Shown: positions 16,095 through 25,032, numbered from the stretch's first letter. The stretch: 64,000 bases of DNA from an uncultured Haliea sp. (GCA_947258585.1 CAMYIZ010000017.1:62001-126000); one strand, 5' to 3'. The notes: generated by a model not told the origin, from the letters alone. A program made the numbers and translations.

Positions 16095-17729
16095 GTGAGC
16101 AGTAAGAAGAAAGACTTCGGAACGAGCGGCAACAGTGGTTTTGAGCCCATCGATTTCGTCTCTGCACTTCTCGCTGACCTGAAGCTGGAAACACTCGCGC
16201 GGGAGGGGTCGGAGTTCCTTGAGGAGGCCCGGCGCATAGTCAACGGTAGCTCGGAGCTGGATTGCAGCAGAGATCCGAGATTCAAGGATCCCACCTGGCG
16301 GGAAAACCCGCTCTACCGGCGTCTGGGACAAAGTTATCTCGCGTTCTGCAGAGCCACAGAAGCCATAGCCGATGAGGCGAAAGGGGACGCATTACGTTAC
16401 GAGAAGGCCAAGCTGGCCGTGGACCATATCAATTCCCTGCTTGCCCCAACCAACACGCTGGCAGGTAATCCCGCTGCGATCAAGAAAGCGTTTGAAACTG
16501 GAGGCCAGAGTCTGGTCAGTGGCTTGCGCAATTTTGTCCAGGATTTGCGCACCAACAACGGCCTGCCGACTCAGGCCGACGGCTCGGGCTTTCGCGTCGG
16601 CGAGAATCTCGCCGCCAGCCCCGGCGCCGTTATCTATCGCAACGAACAACTTGAAATTATCCAGTACAAGCCGACGACGGCTGAGGTGTATCGCATCCCC
16701 CTGCTGGTAATGACGCCGCAGGTTAACAAGTTTTATTTCCTCGATCTTGCGCCGGGTCGGAGTTTTGTCGAGTACATGACCTCACAGGGCTATCAGGTAT
16801 TCATCGTTAGCTGGAGGAATCCGACGCCTGAACAGGGCGACTGGCGCCTCGACGACTATTGTCAGGCGCTGGATGGAGCCATTGACGCAGTGTGCCAGGT
16901 CTCGGCATCGCGTCAGCTGAACACCTTCGGGTTTTGCGCTGGCGGCATCACGATGTCCGCCTTGCTCTCCAGCCTGATCGCGAGAGGCCGTGGCGACAGG
17001 GTCAAGACTGTCAGCTACGCGGTAACGCTACTGGATTTCTCCGAGCCAGCGATGATAGGTGTCCTGAAGTCCCAGACACTTTTACGCATGGCGAGAAAGG
17101 AATCTCACGGCAAGGGGGTGCTGGAGGGCGACAAGCTCGCAGCCATATTCACACTGCTGCGCCCGAACGATCTTGTCTGGAATTATTTCGTCAACAACTA
17201 CCTGTTGGGCAACTCGCCCCCGGCGTTTGATATCCTCGTTTGGAACAGCGACGGTACCAACCTCACCGCCGGGTTACATGAAGATTTCCTCACCTTCTTT
17301 GATGAAAACGTGGCGGCCAGGGCCGGCAGCTTTGATGTGCTGGGCGTGCCCCTGGACGTGAGCAAGATCACCCAGGACGCGTTTGTCGTCGGGGCGGTCA
17401 AGGACCATCTAACTCCCTGGCTGGGCTGCTACCGGACCACCCAGTTGCTGGGTGGCAAGTCTGAATTCGTGCTCAGCAGTTCCGGCCACATCGCGGGCCT
17501 GGTGAATCCCCCGGGTAATCCCAAGTCCTTCTATATGACCGGGCCGGAGCCGGGTCCCGACCCGCTGGCATGGAAGGCAGCCGCGGAATCGCACACGGGA
17601 TCCTGGTGGGAATACTGGGCAGTCTGGGCGTCCAGCCGGTCCGGCGGCAAGAAGCGCGCCCGCAAGACCCTGGGCAGCACCCGGTACCCGCCGCTGGCAG
17701 ACGCTCCAGGCGAGTATGTTTTCGACTAG
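16095..17729 (+). CDS. phaC: Polyhydroxyalkanoate synthase
   Basis: A 544-residue PHA synthase that polymerises 3-hydroxyacyl-CoA on the storage granule surface. The N-terminal PhaC domain (about 50-230) ends in VFIVSWRNPTPEQGDWRLDDY, and the lipase-like box GFCAGG places the catalytic Cys at 281. The Asp of DHLTPW and the His of SSGHIAGLVNPPGNPK complete the triad. Length suggests class I or II with a single subunit. The start is GTG with AAGGAG 8 bases upstream. No phaA, phaB, phasin or phaR is next to it, so monomer supply comes from elsewhere. With the two depolymerases before it, synthesis and mobilisation genes are paired. Confidence 0.95.
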   Translation: MSSKKKDFGTSGNSGFEPIDFVSALLADLKLETLAREGSEFLEEARRIVNGSSELDCSRDPRFKDPTWRENPLYRRLGQSYLAFCRATEAIADEAKGDALRYEKAKLAVDHINSLLAPTNTLAGNPAAIKKAFETGGQSLVSGLRNFVQDLRTNNGLPTQADGSGFRVGENLAASPGAVIYRNEQLEIIQYKPTTAEVYRIPLLVMTPQVNKFYFLDLAPGRSFVEYMTSQGYQVFIVSWRNPTPEQGDWRLDDYCQALDGAIDAVCQVSASRQLNTFGFCAGGITMSALLSSLIARGRGDRVKTVSYAVTLLDFSEPAMIGVLKSQTLLRMARKESHGKGVLEGDKLAAIFTLLRPNDLVWNYFVNNYLLGNSPPAFDILVWNSDGTNLTAGLHEDFLTFFDENVAARAGSFDVLGVPLDVSKITQDAFVVGAVKDHLTPWLGCYRTTQLLGGKSEFVLSSSGHIAGLVNPPGNPKSFYMTGPEPGPDPLAWKAAAESHTGSWWEYWAVWASSRSGGKKRARKTLGSTRYPPLADAPGEYVFD

Positions 17730-17736
17730 TGTCGAG

Positions 17737-17757
17737 GGGGCCACAGTCCCTGGCCCC
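17737..17757. repeat. Hairpin after phaC without a T-run
   Basis: GGGGCCA and TGGCCCC pair perfectly around a 7-base loop starting 8 bases after the phaC stop. With no T-tract it is not a classical terminator. It could stabilise the 3' end of the phaC message or weaken read-through into the small downstream gene. Confidence 0.35.
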
Positions 17758-17830
17758 AGGCGGCCCGTTGTCTGCTGGATACCCAGGTCGCCCACCAGCC
17801 CCCGGAACTTGAAGTGGAGAAATTTTGGCC

Positions 17831-18055
17831 ATGACTGCGGTCGCCCGTGAAGACAGCTGCCCGTTCTGCGGCGGGGTCAATGCCTGCATGGCGAAGAGTA
17901 CCCGGCCCTGCTGGTGTGTCGATGCCGTTATACCCGCCGGGCTTGTCGCGCTGGTCCCTGGCCCGGCCAGGGGGAAGGCCTGCATATGCCAGGCCTGTGT
18001 GCGTCTCTATAACCGGGACCCTGCGTCGTTCAGGGTGAAGTGCGCGCCGCAGTGA
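17831..18055 (+). CDS. Small cysteine-rich CWC-family protein
   Basis: A 74-residue protein rich in cysteine: CPFCGGVNAC near the start, then PCWC, then CICQACV near the end. This spacing, with a Trp between two cysteines, is the cysteine-rich CWC family, thought to bind a metal but of unknown function. It ends RLYNRDPASF before a short tail. GGAG lies 11 bases before the ATG at 17831 and 5 before an in-frame TTG at 17825, so the start may be two codons earlier. It is co-directional with phaC, with a hairpin between, and convergent with yibQ. Confidence 0.7.
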   Translation: MTAVAREDSCPFCGGVNACMAKSTRPCWCVDAVIPAGLVALVPGPARGKACICQACVRLYNRDPASFRVKCAPQ

Positions 18056-18065
18056 TGCCGCTGGC

Positions 18066-18890
18066 TCAGGGTGCCAGCACCTCGGACACGGTCGCCAGCC
18101 GCACGCCCTGTGCCTCCAGCTCCGGTAGCACCGCCTGCAGGAAGGCGATCGTTTCCGGGTACGGATGTCCGATCACCACGGCCTTGCCGAGGCGGCGCGC
18201 CTGTTCGACGGCGACGAGGAACTGTTCGGCGATGGCCCCGGGCTCGGCGATGTTGTCCAGGAACACCTGCCGCGACAGGTGCGGCAGACCTGCCTCTGCG
18301 GCGGCAAGCGCAGCAACCGACAGGGCGTGGGTGCGGGAGTCGACAAAGTAGAGCTGGCGGGCAGTCAGTTCCGACATCAGCCAGCGCATCGGTTCGGGCT
18401 GCCGGGTGAGGTCGCTGCCCATGTGATTGTTCACGCCCTGCACATGCGGCACGGTCGCCAATGCCGCCGTCAGCGTGGCCCGGAATTCCGCCTCGGACAA
18501 TTCCGCCGTCAGGCCTCCCGGCCCCAGTGGACTGCGGTCCAGCGCACTCATGGGCGCGTGCAGCATAACCTCCTTGCCTTCGCGGTGGGCCTCTTCCGCC
18601 AGGCGTGCGCCGTGGGGAGTGTGTGGCAGCACCGCCACGTTGATGCGGCCGGGGAGACGCACCGCGTCCTGGCCCTCTTTCAGGCGGTTGCCGAGGTCGT
18701 CAATAATGATGACCAGCGTGGCGGGGTCGCCCTCCGGCAAGGTGAAGGCAGTGTCGGGCAGCGGCAGTGCTGCCGTAAAGGAGGCGCCCATCGGTTGGTT
18801 GTTGTCCGGGCTGGACTGGCGCACTTCCAGCGGGCGCATGGGCCACGCTGCCAGGGGCAGCAGCGCCAGCAGCAGGACCGCCAGGCGCAT
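18066..18890 (-). CDS. Divergent polysaccharide deacetylase family protein (YibQ)
   Basis: A 274-residue exported protein with an N-terminal signal peptide (MRLAVLLLALLPLAAWP). The core begins at TLVIIIDDLGNR with the paired Asp typical of the divergent polysaccharide deacetylase (DUF610/YibQ) family, then HAPMSALDR, GVNNHMGSDLT, FVDSRTHALS and IGHPYPETI. The fold resembles NodB deacetylases, but enzymatic activity has not been settled in the family. It is the last gene of the gpmI-envC-ctpA-yibQ run on the minus strand, three bases after ctpA, and this order is widely conserved in gammaproteobacteria. A role in envelope or peptidoglycan upkeep is likely by association. Confidence 0.9.
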   Translation of the reverse strand: MRLAVLLLALLPLAAWPMRPLEVRQSSPDNNQPMGASFTAALPLPDTAFTLPEGDPATLVIIIDDLGNRLKEGQDAVRLPGRINVAVLPHTPHGARLAEEAHREGKEVMLHAPMSALDRSPLGPGGLTAELSEAEFRATLTAALATVPHVQGVNNHMGSDLTRQPEPMRWLMSELTARQLYFVDSRTHALSVAALAAAEAGLPHLSRQVFLDNIAEPGAIAEQFLVAVEQARRLGKAVVIGHPYPETIAFLQAVLPELEAQGVRLATVSEVLAP

Positions 18891-18893
18891 CGC

Positions 18894-20207
18894 TCAGCCG
18901 TCGCTGGCCGCTTGGGCCTTTGCCGGTGCGGCGCGCATGCCGAGAATATTCACGCCCTTGAGCAGGGTGAGCGCCTCGTAGAGCTGGTTGTCGGTACCGA
19001 GCAGGCCGTCGGAAGCCCGCGGCGCCCGCCGGTTGTCGCCGTTGACGTTGTCCAGGCGCCGGGTCAGGTCGGCCTCGCTGAGCTGGTTGGAGGTGTCGTA
19101 GGCGGTGACCTGGGCCCGCTCGACCACGATATCCGGGGCAATGCCGGCTGCCTGGATGGAGCGCCCGCCGGGCGTGAAATACAGTGCCGTGGTCAGTTTG
19201 ACCGCCCGGGACTCGGAAATGGGCATTACGGTTTGCACGGAGCCCTTGCCAAAACTGTCGGTGCCCATGATCACCGCGCGCTTGTGGTCCTGCAGCGCGC
19301 CGGCGACGATTTCCGAGGCGCTGGCAGAACCGCCGTTGATCAGCACCACGATGGGTGCGCCGTCGCTGGCATCGCCCGGTTCAGCCGAGTAGCGCATGTC
19401 GGAGTTGGCCAGCCGGCCCTCGGTGTACACGACCAGCTCGCCGTCCAGGAACAGGCCGGCGACATCGACGCTGGCCCCCAGCACGCCACCCGGGTTGTTG
19501 CGCAGGTCCAGCACCAGGCCGTTCAGCGCTTGCTTGTCCATCAGGCGCTTGAGGGCGGCCTTGACGTCGCGGCCGGTGCGGCTCTGGAACTGGGCGACCC
19601 GGATATAGCCGTAGCCGGGCTCCAGGAAACGCTCGCGTACGCTGGCCACGGTAATGGTGTCGCGCTTGAGGGTGATATCGAAGGGTTGGGGATTGCCGGG
19701 GCGGCCGATCTGCAGGTCGATGGGGCTGCCTTTGGGCCCGCGCATCAGTTCGATGGCCTCGTTCAGGGACATGCCCTTGACCGGCTTGCCGTCCAGCTTG
19801 AGGATCACGTCGCCGGTCAGCAAACCCGCCTCGGCGGCGGGCGAGCCGTCGATGGGCGCGACGATCTTGACGTAGCCGTCCTCCATGCCGACTTCAAGGC
19901 CAAGACCGCTGAACTCACCGGAGGTGTTGGACTGCAGGTCCTCGAAGGCGTCCTTGGTCAGGTACGCGGAGTGGGGATCGAGGTTCATCAGCATGCCCTG
20001 AATGGCGTATTCCAGCAGGGTGCTGTCGTCGATTTCCTCCACGTAACCGATGCGGATCTGGTTGAAGACATCGGCAAAAGTGCGCAGCTCGTCCAGTGGC
20101 AGGCGCCCCGCCTCATCTTCCTCCTGTGCGTGGGTCACCGGCGCGATCAGGGCGACAGCCAGCAGGGCCGCTTGCAGGCGCGCCAATGGGGAGGAAACTG
20201 TGTGCAT
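18894..20207 (-). CDS. C-terminal processing peptidase, S41 family
   Basis: A periplasmic serine protease of 437 residues (CtpA-like). A signal peptide ends at THAQ. A PDZ domain covers about residues 85-170, with SGLGLEVGMEDGYVKIVAPI and the family's GDVILKLDGKPV. The S41 protease core holds VLDLRNNPGG, the catalytic Ser in INGGSASASEIVAGALQDH and the catalytic Lys in SFGKGSVQTV. It lacks the extra domains of the larger Prc protease. The start at 20207 places the signal peptide at the N-terminus; a start at 20234 would add nine residues. It sits between envC and yibQ, and CtpA-type proteases often process cell-wall hydrolases, which fits. Confidence 0.93.
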   Translation of the reverse strand: MHTVSSPLARLQAALLAVALIAPVTHAQEEDEAGRLPLDELRTFADVFNQIRIGYVEEIDDSTLLEYAIQGMLMNLDPHSAYLTKDAFEDLQSNTSGEFSGLGLEVGMEDGYVKIVAPIDGSPAAEAGLLTGDVILKLDGKPVKGMSLNEAIELMRGPKGSPIDLQIGRPGNPQPFDITLKRDTITVASVRERFLEPGYGYIRVAQFQSRTGRDVKAALKRLMDKQALNGLVLDLRNNPGGVLGASVDVAGLFLDGELVVYTEGRLANSDMRYSAEPGDASDGAPIVVLINGGSASASEIVAGALQDHKRAVIMGTDSFGKGSVQTVMPISESRAVKLTTALYFTPGGRSIQAAGIAPDIVVERAQVTAYDTSNQLSEADLTRRLDNVNGDNRRAPRASDGLLGTDNQLYEALTLLKGVNILGMRAAPAKAQAASDG

Positions 20208-20264
20208 GAATACCGCCGTTGGCGCTGTCGCCATTGCCAGGTGAAGAGCGCAAGTGTAACCGTC

Positions 20265-21425
20265 TCAGCGGCACCAAACCACTGGATCCAGCGGTTTACC
20301 GTCCTTGCGGATCTCGAAATACAGCCCGGGCTGGTCGAGCCCGCCGCTGTTGCCAACCGTGCTGATGGGAGTGCCGGGGGCGACCCATTCACCGACTTCC
20401 TTGAGCAGGCTCTGGTTGTGGGCGTACAGGCTCATGTAGCCGTCGCCGTGATCCAGGATCAGCAGCAGGCCGGAGCCGCGCAGCCAGTCGGCAAAGACTA
20501 CCCGGCCGTGATGCACGGCACGCACGGGGGTGCCTTCATCCGCGGCCAGGTTGATGCCGTGCCAGCGCATGCCCCCGGCGCCGCGACTGGCGCCGAAGCT
20601 GTTGCCCCGGCGGCCGCTGACTGGCCAGGCCAGCGCGCCCCGGGCGCTGGCAAAGGGCTGGTAGTCATCCGGCAGCTCCAGCTCCAGCACGGTTTGCGCG
20701 AGAGCTTCCAGCAGGTCTTCCAGCTCCTTGCGGTCCCGCTCCAGCTGCCGCAGCTCCTCGTCCCGGCTGGTGACGGTGGCGGCAAGCGAGGCCACCAGTT
20801 GCGTGCGCTCTTCGCGCGAGGCGGTGACGTCCTGCCGCTGGGTTTCCAGGGTGGCCTGCTGTTGCAGCAGCTCGGCGGCCGCTGCTTCGCTGCGGGCGCG
20901 GATCGCCGCCAGTTCCGCCAGCGTGGCACGGTATTCGGTGACCAGGGCATTGCGGGCGTTGAAGAAGTAGCGGTAGTAGGCCATGGCCCGGGCCACGGTG
21001 TGCGGGCTCTCCTGGTTCAGCAGGACCTTCAGGGTACCCTGCTGCCCCATCTGCCAGGCAGCGCGCAGTTCGGTGCCGATACGGACACGCTGGGCATCGC
21101 GGGCCTGCTCGAGGGACTGCTGGCGCTCGCCCAGGGCGGAAATTTCGGCTTCGGTCGCGCGTATTGCCGCGAGATTCTCGCCGATTTCCCGCTGCAGCTG
21201 GCCAAGGCGCAGCTCGGTGGCCCGCAACTGCTCCTGCTGATCGCTGAGCCGGGTGCGGGCGCTGGCCAGCTCCCGGCTGACCACCTCGATCTGCTGTTGC
21301 AATTGCTCCAGTTCCGCCCGCGCCTGCTCCTCCTCGGTCTGGGCGTGGCTGCCTGCGGCCACCAGCAGGGTGGCCCAGAGTAACAGTCGCGAGGGGCCTG
21401 CTGTGCGGGCGCGCGGGCGCGGCAT
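20265..21425 (-). CDS. envC: Murein hydrolase activator EnvC
   Basis: A 386-residue exported protein. A signal peptide (cleavage near SHAQ) is followed by a long coiled coil at about residues 30-240, full of Glu, Gln and Arg heptads, then a C-terminal LytM/M23 domain. The zinc-binding motifs are degenerate: the usual HxGxD reads HGINL, with Asn where a ligand Asp should be, although YAHNQS and YFEIR remain. This is the expected state for EnvC, which does not cut peptidoglycan itself but activates amidases AmiA/AmiB at the division septum. It follows gpmI by 5 bases and precedes ctpA by 57. Confidence 0.93.
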   Translation of the reverse strand: MPRPRARTAGPSRLLLWATLLVAAGSHAQTEEEQARAELEQLQQQIEVVSRELASARTRLSDQQEQLRATELRLGQLQREIGENLAAIRATEAEISALGERQQSLEQARDAQRVRIGTELRAAWQMGQQGTLKVLLNQESPHTVARAMAYYRYFFNARNALVTEYRATLAELAAIRARSEAAAAELLQQQATLETQRQDVTASREERTQLVASLAATVTSRDEELRQLERDRKELEDLLEALAQTVLELELPDDYQPFASARGALAWPVSGRRGNSFGASRGAGGMRWHGINLAADEGTPVRAVHHGRVVFADWLRGSGLLLILDHGDGYMSLYAHNQSLLKEVGEWVAPGTPISTVGNSGGLDQPGLYFEIRKDGKPLDPVVWCR

Positions 21426-21430
21426 TGGGG

Positions 21431-22987
21431 TCAGTCCCTGCAGCTGACCAGGCTGTGGCCGGTCATCTCCGGCGGCTGTGGCAGCTGCATGAGTGTCAGC
21501 AGGCTGGGGGCGATGTCGGCGAGGATACCCCCGGCGGGATCCAGCTGGCAGTCGCGCCGGCCGATATAGACCAGCGGGACATGCTCCGTGGTGTGCTGGG
21601 TATGGCGTTGGCCGGAGTCGTAGTCCTGCATCTGTTCACAGTTGCCGTGGTCCGCGGTGACCAGTGCCTGACCGCCGACCTCCAGCAGGGCTTCCTCCAC
21701 CCGGCCGAGGCAGGTGTCGAGAGTCTCCACGGCTTTCACCGCCGCATCGAATATGCCGGTGTGCCCGACCATGTCACCGTTGGCATAGTTGCAGACAATC
21801 AGGTCGTAGTCGCCGGAGCGGATGGCCGCGACCAGTTGGTCGGTGACCTCGGGGGCGCTCATCTCTGGCTTGAGGTCGTAGGTGGGCACGTCCGGGGACG
21901 GCACCATGATGCGTTTTTCGCCGGGGAAGGTCTGTTCCCGGCCACCGCTGAAGAAGAAGGTCACATGGGCGTATTTTTCGGTTTCCGCCAGCCGCAGCTG
22001 GGTCTTGCCCCGCTGCGCCAGCCAGTCACCGAGCACGTTGTCCAGACTGTCCGGGGGAAAGGCGCAGGCCGCGTCGATATCGGCGGCGTACTCGGTGGTG
22101 GTCACGAACGCGGCCAGGGCCGGGCGCCGGTCCAGCTTGAATTCACTGAAGCCCGGGTCGGTAAAGACGCGGGTCAATTGCCGGGCGCGGTCGGCGCGGA
22201 AGTTCATGAACAGCACGGCGTCCCCGTCGCCAACAATGGCGGGTTCCTGGCCGTCGGCACAGACAGTTGTGGGCAGCACGAACTCGTCGTTCTCGTCGCG
22301 GGCGTAGGCGGCCTCCAGGGCTTCGCCCGCGCTGGCGGCCCGGTAATCCGCCCGGCCCTCTGTCAGCATGCGCCAGGCCCGTTCGACACGATCCCAGCGG
22401 TTGTCCCGGTCCATGGCGTAGTAGCGCCCCACGATGCTGGCCACGCGGCCGCAGCCCAGCTCGGCAAACACCGCATCGGCCCGGCGCAGGGAGTCCGATG
22501 CACTGCGGGGCGGGGTATCCCGGCCGTCGAGGAAGGCGTGCAGGTACACTCTGCTCGCGCCCCGCGAAGCGGCCAGCCTGAGGGCCGCAAAGATCTGGTC
22601 TTCGTGGCTGTGGACGCCGCCGGGAGAGAGCAGGCCGAACACGTGCACGGCGCCACCGCCGGCAACTGCCTTGTCGATGGCTGCGGTATACGCGGGGTTG
22701 CGGTTGAAGCTGCCATCGGCGATGGCCTTGTCGATTTTGGTGATGCTCTGGTAGACGACCCGGCCCGATCCCAGGCTCATGTGCCCCACCTCGGAATTGC
22801 CCATCTGGCCTGCCGGCAGCCCTACATCCAGCCCCGACCCGGACACCAGGGTGTGCGGCGCTTCGGCCCAGAGCCGGTCCCAGACCGGGGTGTTGGCCAG
22901 GGCAATGGCGTTGTCGCGGCTGTCCTCGCGGTGGCCCCAGCCATCGAGGATGATCAGGACGGTGGGGTTCTTGGGCGTGTCGCTCAT
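21431..22987 (-). CDS. gpmI: 2,3-bisphosphoglycerate-independent phosphoglycerate mutase
   Basis: A 518-residue cofactor-independent phosphoglycerate mutase that interconverts 3- and 2-phosphoglycerate in glycolysis and uses two Mn ions. The N-terminal metal motif [12 protein letters not shown], the catalytic Ser in [14 protein letters not shown], the phosphate-binding [32 protein letters not shown] and the C-terminal [10 protein letters not shown] with [10 protein letters not shown] are all present. The ATG at 22987 is used; the frame upstream of it has no similarity. It heads the gpmI-envC-ctpA-yibQ operon and is divergent from yibN. Confidence 0.97.
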   Translation of the reverse strand: MSDTPKNPTVLIILDGWGHREDSRDNAIALANTPVWDRLWAEAPHTLVSGSGLDVGLPAGQMGNSEVGHMSLGSGRVVYQSITKIDKAIADGSFNRNPAYTAAIDKAVAGGGAVHVFGLLSPGGVHSHEDQIFAALRLAASRGASRVYLHAFLDGRDTPPRSASDSLRRADAVFAELGCGRVASIVGRYYAMDRDNRWDRVERAWRMLTEGRADYRAASAGEALEAAYARDENDEFVLPTTVCADGQEPAIVGDGDAVLFMNFRADRARQLTRVFTDPGFSEFKLDRRPALAAFVTTTEYAADIDAACAFPPDSLDNVLGDWLAQRGKTQLRLAETEKYAHVTFFFSGGREQTFPGEKRIMVPSPDVPTYDLKPEMSAPEVTDQLVAAIRSGDYDLIVCNYANGDMVGHTGIFDAAVKAVETLDTCLGRVEEALLEVGGQALVTADHGNCEQMQDYDSGQRHTQHTTEHVPLVYIGRRDCQLDPAGGILADIAPSLLTLMQLPQPPEMTGHSLVSCRD

Positions 22988-23100
22988 GGGTAATCCAGCA
23001 GTCTGTGGGTTGAGTTCCGGGCGCAATCGGCCATTTTACCCGTTCCGGGGGCTGTACGCATCGTTACCGCCGCGGGCTGGTTGCCCGTGGCCTTACCCTG

Positions 23101-23106
23101 TATACT
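23101..23106 (+). promoter_or_regulatory. Candidate -10 element for the yibN-grxC-secB operon
   Basis: TATACT lies 97 bases before the yibN start in the 215-base gap divergent from gpmI. No good -35 is found at 16-18 bases; TTGCCC lies only 14 bases upstream. The rest of the gap shows nothing else distinctive. Confidence 0.3.
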
Positions 23107-23202
23107 TGCGCCCTTTTCTGCGCTGCCTCCGGCCGCAGGGGCGTGGCCCCGCGCCGGTCGTCGTACCGACCCAATTCGCGAAGGTGAGAGCAAAGCCGGA
23201 TC

Positions 23203-23616
23203 ATGGCCCTGTTTCTGGAATTTTTTCTGCAGCAGTGGGTGTTGTTTGCCGCCCTGCTGGCAGTCGTGGTGATGCTGGTGGTGCACGAGGCGCGCAAGTC
23301 CGGGCCCTCCCTGACGCCGCAGCAGGCAATCAACCTGGTGAACGCGGAAGAGGGTGTATTTGTCGACCTGCGCGACGCCGCGGAATACAAGGCCGGACAC
23401 ATTGTGGATGCGCTGCATATCCCCGCCGCGAAACTGGGCGCCCGCGTTGACGAGCTGGACAAGTTCAGGCAGCGCCCGGTGGTCCTGGTCTGCAAAATGG
23501 GCCAGAGTGCGGGTGCCGCCGGCAAGCAGCTCAAGGCCGCCGGCTTCGAGAAGGTCTACAAGATGGGTGGCGGCATGATGGAGTGGGGCAACCTGCAGCT
23601 GCCCACGGTCAAATAA
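23203..23616 (+). CDS. Membrane-anchored rhodanese-like protein YibN
   Basis: A 137-residue protein with one N-terminal transmembrane helix (about residues 8-27) and a single rhodanese domain. The active-site loop reads CKMGQSAG, retaining the catalytic Cys but with a Met-Gly loop rather than the classical CRxGxR, so thiosulfate sulfurtransferase activity is not assured. FVDLRDAAEYKAGHIVDALHIP is the typical first part of the domain. The order yibN-grxC-secB is conserved from Escherichia to Pseudomonas and is present here with gaps of 13 and 24 bases. A part in sulfur transfer or inner-membrane protein insertion has been suggested for relatives. Confidence 0.9.
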   Translation: MALFLEFFLQQWVLFAALLAVVVMLVVHEARKSGPSLTPQQAINLVNAEEGVFVDLRDAAEYKAGHIVDALHIPAAKLGARVDELDKFRQRPVVLVCKMGQSAGAAGKQLKAAGFEKVYKMGGGMMEWGNLQLPTVK

Positions 23617-23629
23617 GTCGCCCGAAATT

Positions 23630-23908
23630 ATGCCAACAGCGGCCACTCTCTATACCACCCGGTTCTGCCCCTACTGCGTAGCGGCGAAGCAGTTGCTGAG
23701 CAGCAAGCGGGTCGATTTTGTGGAAATACCGGTGGATGGCGACCGCGAGAAGCGCGCGGAGATGACGCGTCTCAGCGGTCGGCAGACTGTCCCCCAGATC
23801 TGGATCGGCGATGCCCATGTAGGCGGGTACGACGATCTGGCGGCGCTGGAGCGTCAGGGGCGACTCGATGCATTACTGACAGCGGCGCAACAGGCGCCAA
23901 CCCGATAA
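23630..23908 (+). CDS. grxC: Glutaredoxin GrxC
   Basis: A 92-residue dithiol glutaredoxin. The redox site CPYC lies at residues 13-16 and the glutathione-binding TVPQIWIG and GGYDDL follow, the standard arrangement of glutaredoxin 3. It uses glutathione to reduce disulfides of cytoplasmic proteins such as ribonucleotide reductase. It starts 13 bases after yibN and is followed by secB, the conserved operon order. Slightly longer than the 83-85 residue enterobacterial form because of an Ala/Gln-rich C-terminal tail. Confidence 0.95.
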   Translation: MPTAATLYTTRFCPYCVAAKQLLSSKRVDFVEIPVDGDREKRAEMTRLSGRQTVPQIWIGDAHVGGYDDLAALERQGRLDALLTAAQQAPTR

Positions 23909-23932
23909 CGCAAACCAATGGAGGACGGCTCG

Positions 23933-24442
23933 ATGGCCGACGAACAAGCACAAGCAGCAGGATCCGCGCCGGAACAGGCGCAGCAGCAGTTTGCGCTGCA
24001 GCGCATCTACACCAAGGACCTGTCTTTCGAATCTCCCGCCAGTCCCGGTGTGTTTCGCAAGCAGTGGCAGCCCAAGGTCAACGTGGACCTGAACACCAAG
24101 AGCGACCGGTTCGACGACCAGGGCAACTTTGAAGTCGTGCTGACGATCACTGTGACCGCCAAGCTGGACGAGGAAACCGCGTTTCTGGCGGAGGTCCAGC
24201 AGGCCGGTATCTTCATGATTACCGGTATCGAGGGTGACAACCTGCGCCGCGTGCTGGCGACCGCTGCCCCCAACATCCTGTTCCCCTATGCCCGCGAGAA
24301 TCTCGATTCGCTGTGCGTCAAGGGTGGCTTCCCGCCGATCATGCTGGCCCCGGTCAATTTTGACGGGCTCTACCAGCAGGCGCTGGCCAAATCCCAGGAA
24401 GAGGCGGCGGCCGCCCCGGCTGGCCAGGACACCAGCCACTGA
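23933..24442 (+). CDS. secB: Protein-export chaperone SecB
   Basis: A 169-residue tetrameric chaperone that keeps precursor proteins unfolded and delivers them to SecA. The core from FALQRIYTKDLSFESP through FRKQWQPKVNVDLNT, FEVVLTITVTAK, AGIFMITGI and LFPYARENLDSL to GGFPPIMLAPVNFDGLY is strongly conserved. The N-terminus has a 20-residue Ala/Gln-rich extension and the C-terminus an acidic Ala-rich tail. GGAGG 8 bases before the ATG at 23933 fixes the start. It ends the yibN-grxC-secB run and is followed by a strong terminator. Confidence 0.97.
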   Translation: MADEQAQAAGSAPEQAQQQFALQRIYTKDLSFESPASPGVFRKQWQPKVNVDLNTKSDRFDDQGNFEVVLTITVTAKLDEETAFLAEVQQAGIFMITGIEGDNLRRVLATAAPNILFPYARENLDSLCVKGGFPPIMLAPVNFDGLYQQALAKSQEEAAAAPAGQDTSH

Positions 24443-24465
24443 CGGACAGGCCCGGGCTGTCATCC

Positions 24466-24491
24466 AAAGGGGCCTGCGGCCCCTTTTTTTT
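24466..24491 (+). terminator. Rho-independent terminator after secB
   Basis: GGGGCC and GGCCCC pair around the loop TGC, followed by eight T. Three A precede the stem, so it may also serve the convergent trmL transcript, whose stop codon is 28 bases away. Confidence 0.9.
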
Positions 24492-24518
24492 GGCCACCCT
24501 GGCCAGCGGCCGACGCCG

Positions 24519-24983
24519 CTAGCTCAACCCCGGAAAATCCAGCTGGCGCAGGGCTTCATAGCACAGGATGGCCGCGGCATTGCTCAGGTTCAGGCTGCGG
24601 CTGCCCTGCTGCATGGGAATCCGCACAAGCTGCTCCGGGGGCAGTGACGCCAGCAGTGGAGCGGGCAGGCCGCGGGTCTCCGGGCCCAGCAGGATGGCAT
24701 CCCCGGCGCGATAGGCGATTTCGTGATAGGGCGTTCGCCCGCGGGTGCTGATCGCCAGCAGCCTCGAGTCCGGCAGTGCCGCCAGCAGGCTCTCCAGGTC
24801 CGGGTGCACCTGCAGCTGGGCAAACTCGCGGTAGTCCAGCCCCGCACGGCGCAGGCGCTTGTCGTCCAGGGTAAACCCCAGCGGTTCGATGAGGTGCAGC
24901 TGGCAGCCGGTGTTCGCACACAGGCGGATGATATTGCCGGTATTGGGGGGAATCTCCGGCTGGTAGAGGACAATGTTCAGCAT
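24519..24983 (-). CDS. trmL: tRNA (cytidine(34)-2'-O)-methyltransferase TrmL
   Basis: A 154-residue SPOUT methyltransferase that methylates the ribose of wobble position 34 in certain leucine tRNAs. The start MLNIVLYQPEIPPNTGNIIRL is the family signature. The knotted SAM-binding part contains LLGPETRGLP and RIPMQQGSRSLNLSNA, where the Ser-Leu-Asn-Leu-Ser run belongs to motif 3. Length is normal. It is on the minus strand, convergent with secB across the terminator and 49 bases downstream of ntrC. No operon partner is evident. Confidence 0.95.
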   Translation of the reverse strand: MLNIVLYQPEIPPNTGNIIRLCANTGCQLHLIEPLGFTLDDKRLRRAGLDYREFAQLQVHPDLESLLAALPDSRLLAISTRGRTPYHEIAYRAGDAILLGPETRGLPAPLLASLPPEQLVRIPMQQGSRSLNLSNAAAILCYEALRQLDFPGLS

Positions 24984-25032
24984 GGGTGGATTATCCGGGC
25001 ATCCACCCTCCGGGGGAAGCGTGCCGGACGCT

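Noticed and set aside
17737-17757. Rho-independent terminator after phaC
   Set aside because: The stem is good, but no T-run follows on either strand.
18165-21383. Open frame of over 1000 codons on the plus strand opposite yibQ, ctpA and envC
   Set aside because: All three minus-strand genes have full motifs and signal peptides. The opposing frame is a by-product of high GC third positions, with Gly/Ala/Gln/Val-rich sequence and no domain.
20265-21425. EnvC as an active M23 peptidase
   Set aside because: HxGxD is HGINL here, so a zinc ligand is missing; the protein is an amidase activator, as expected for EnvC.
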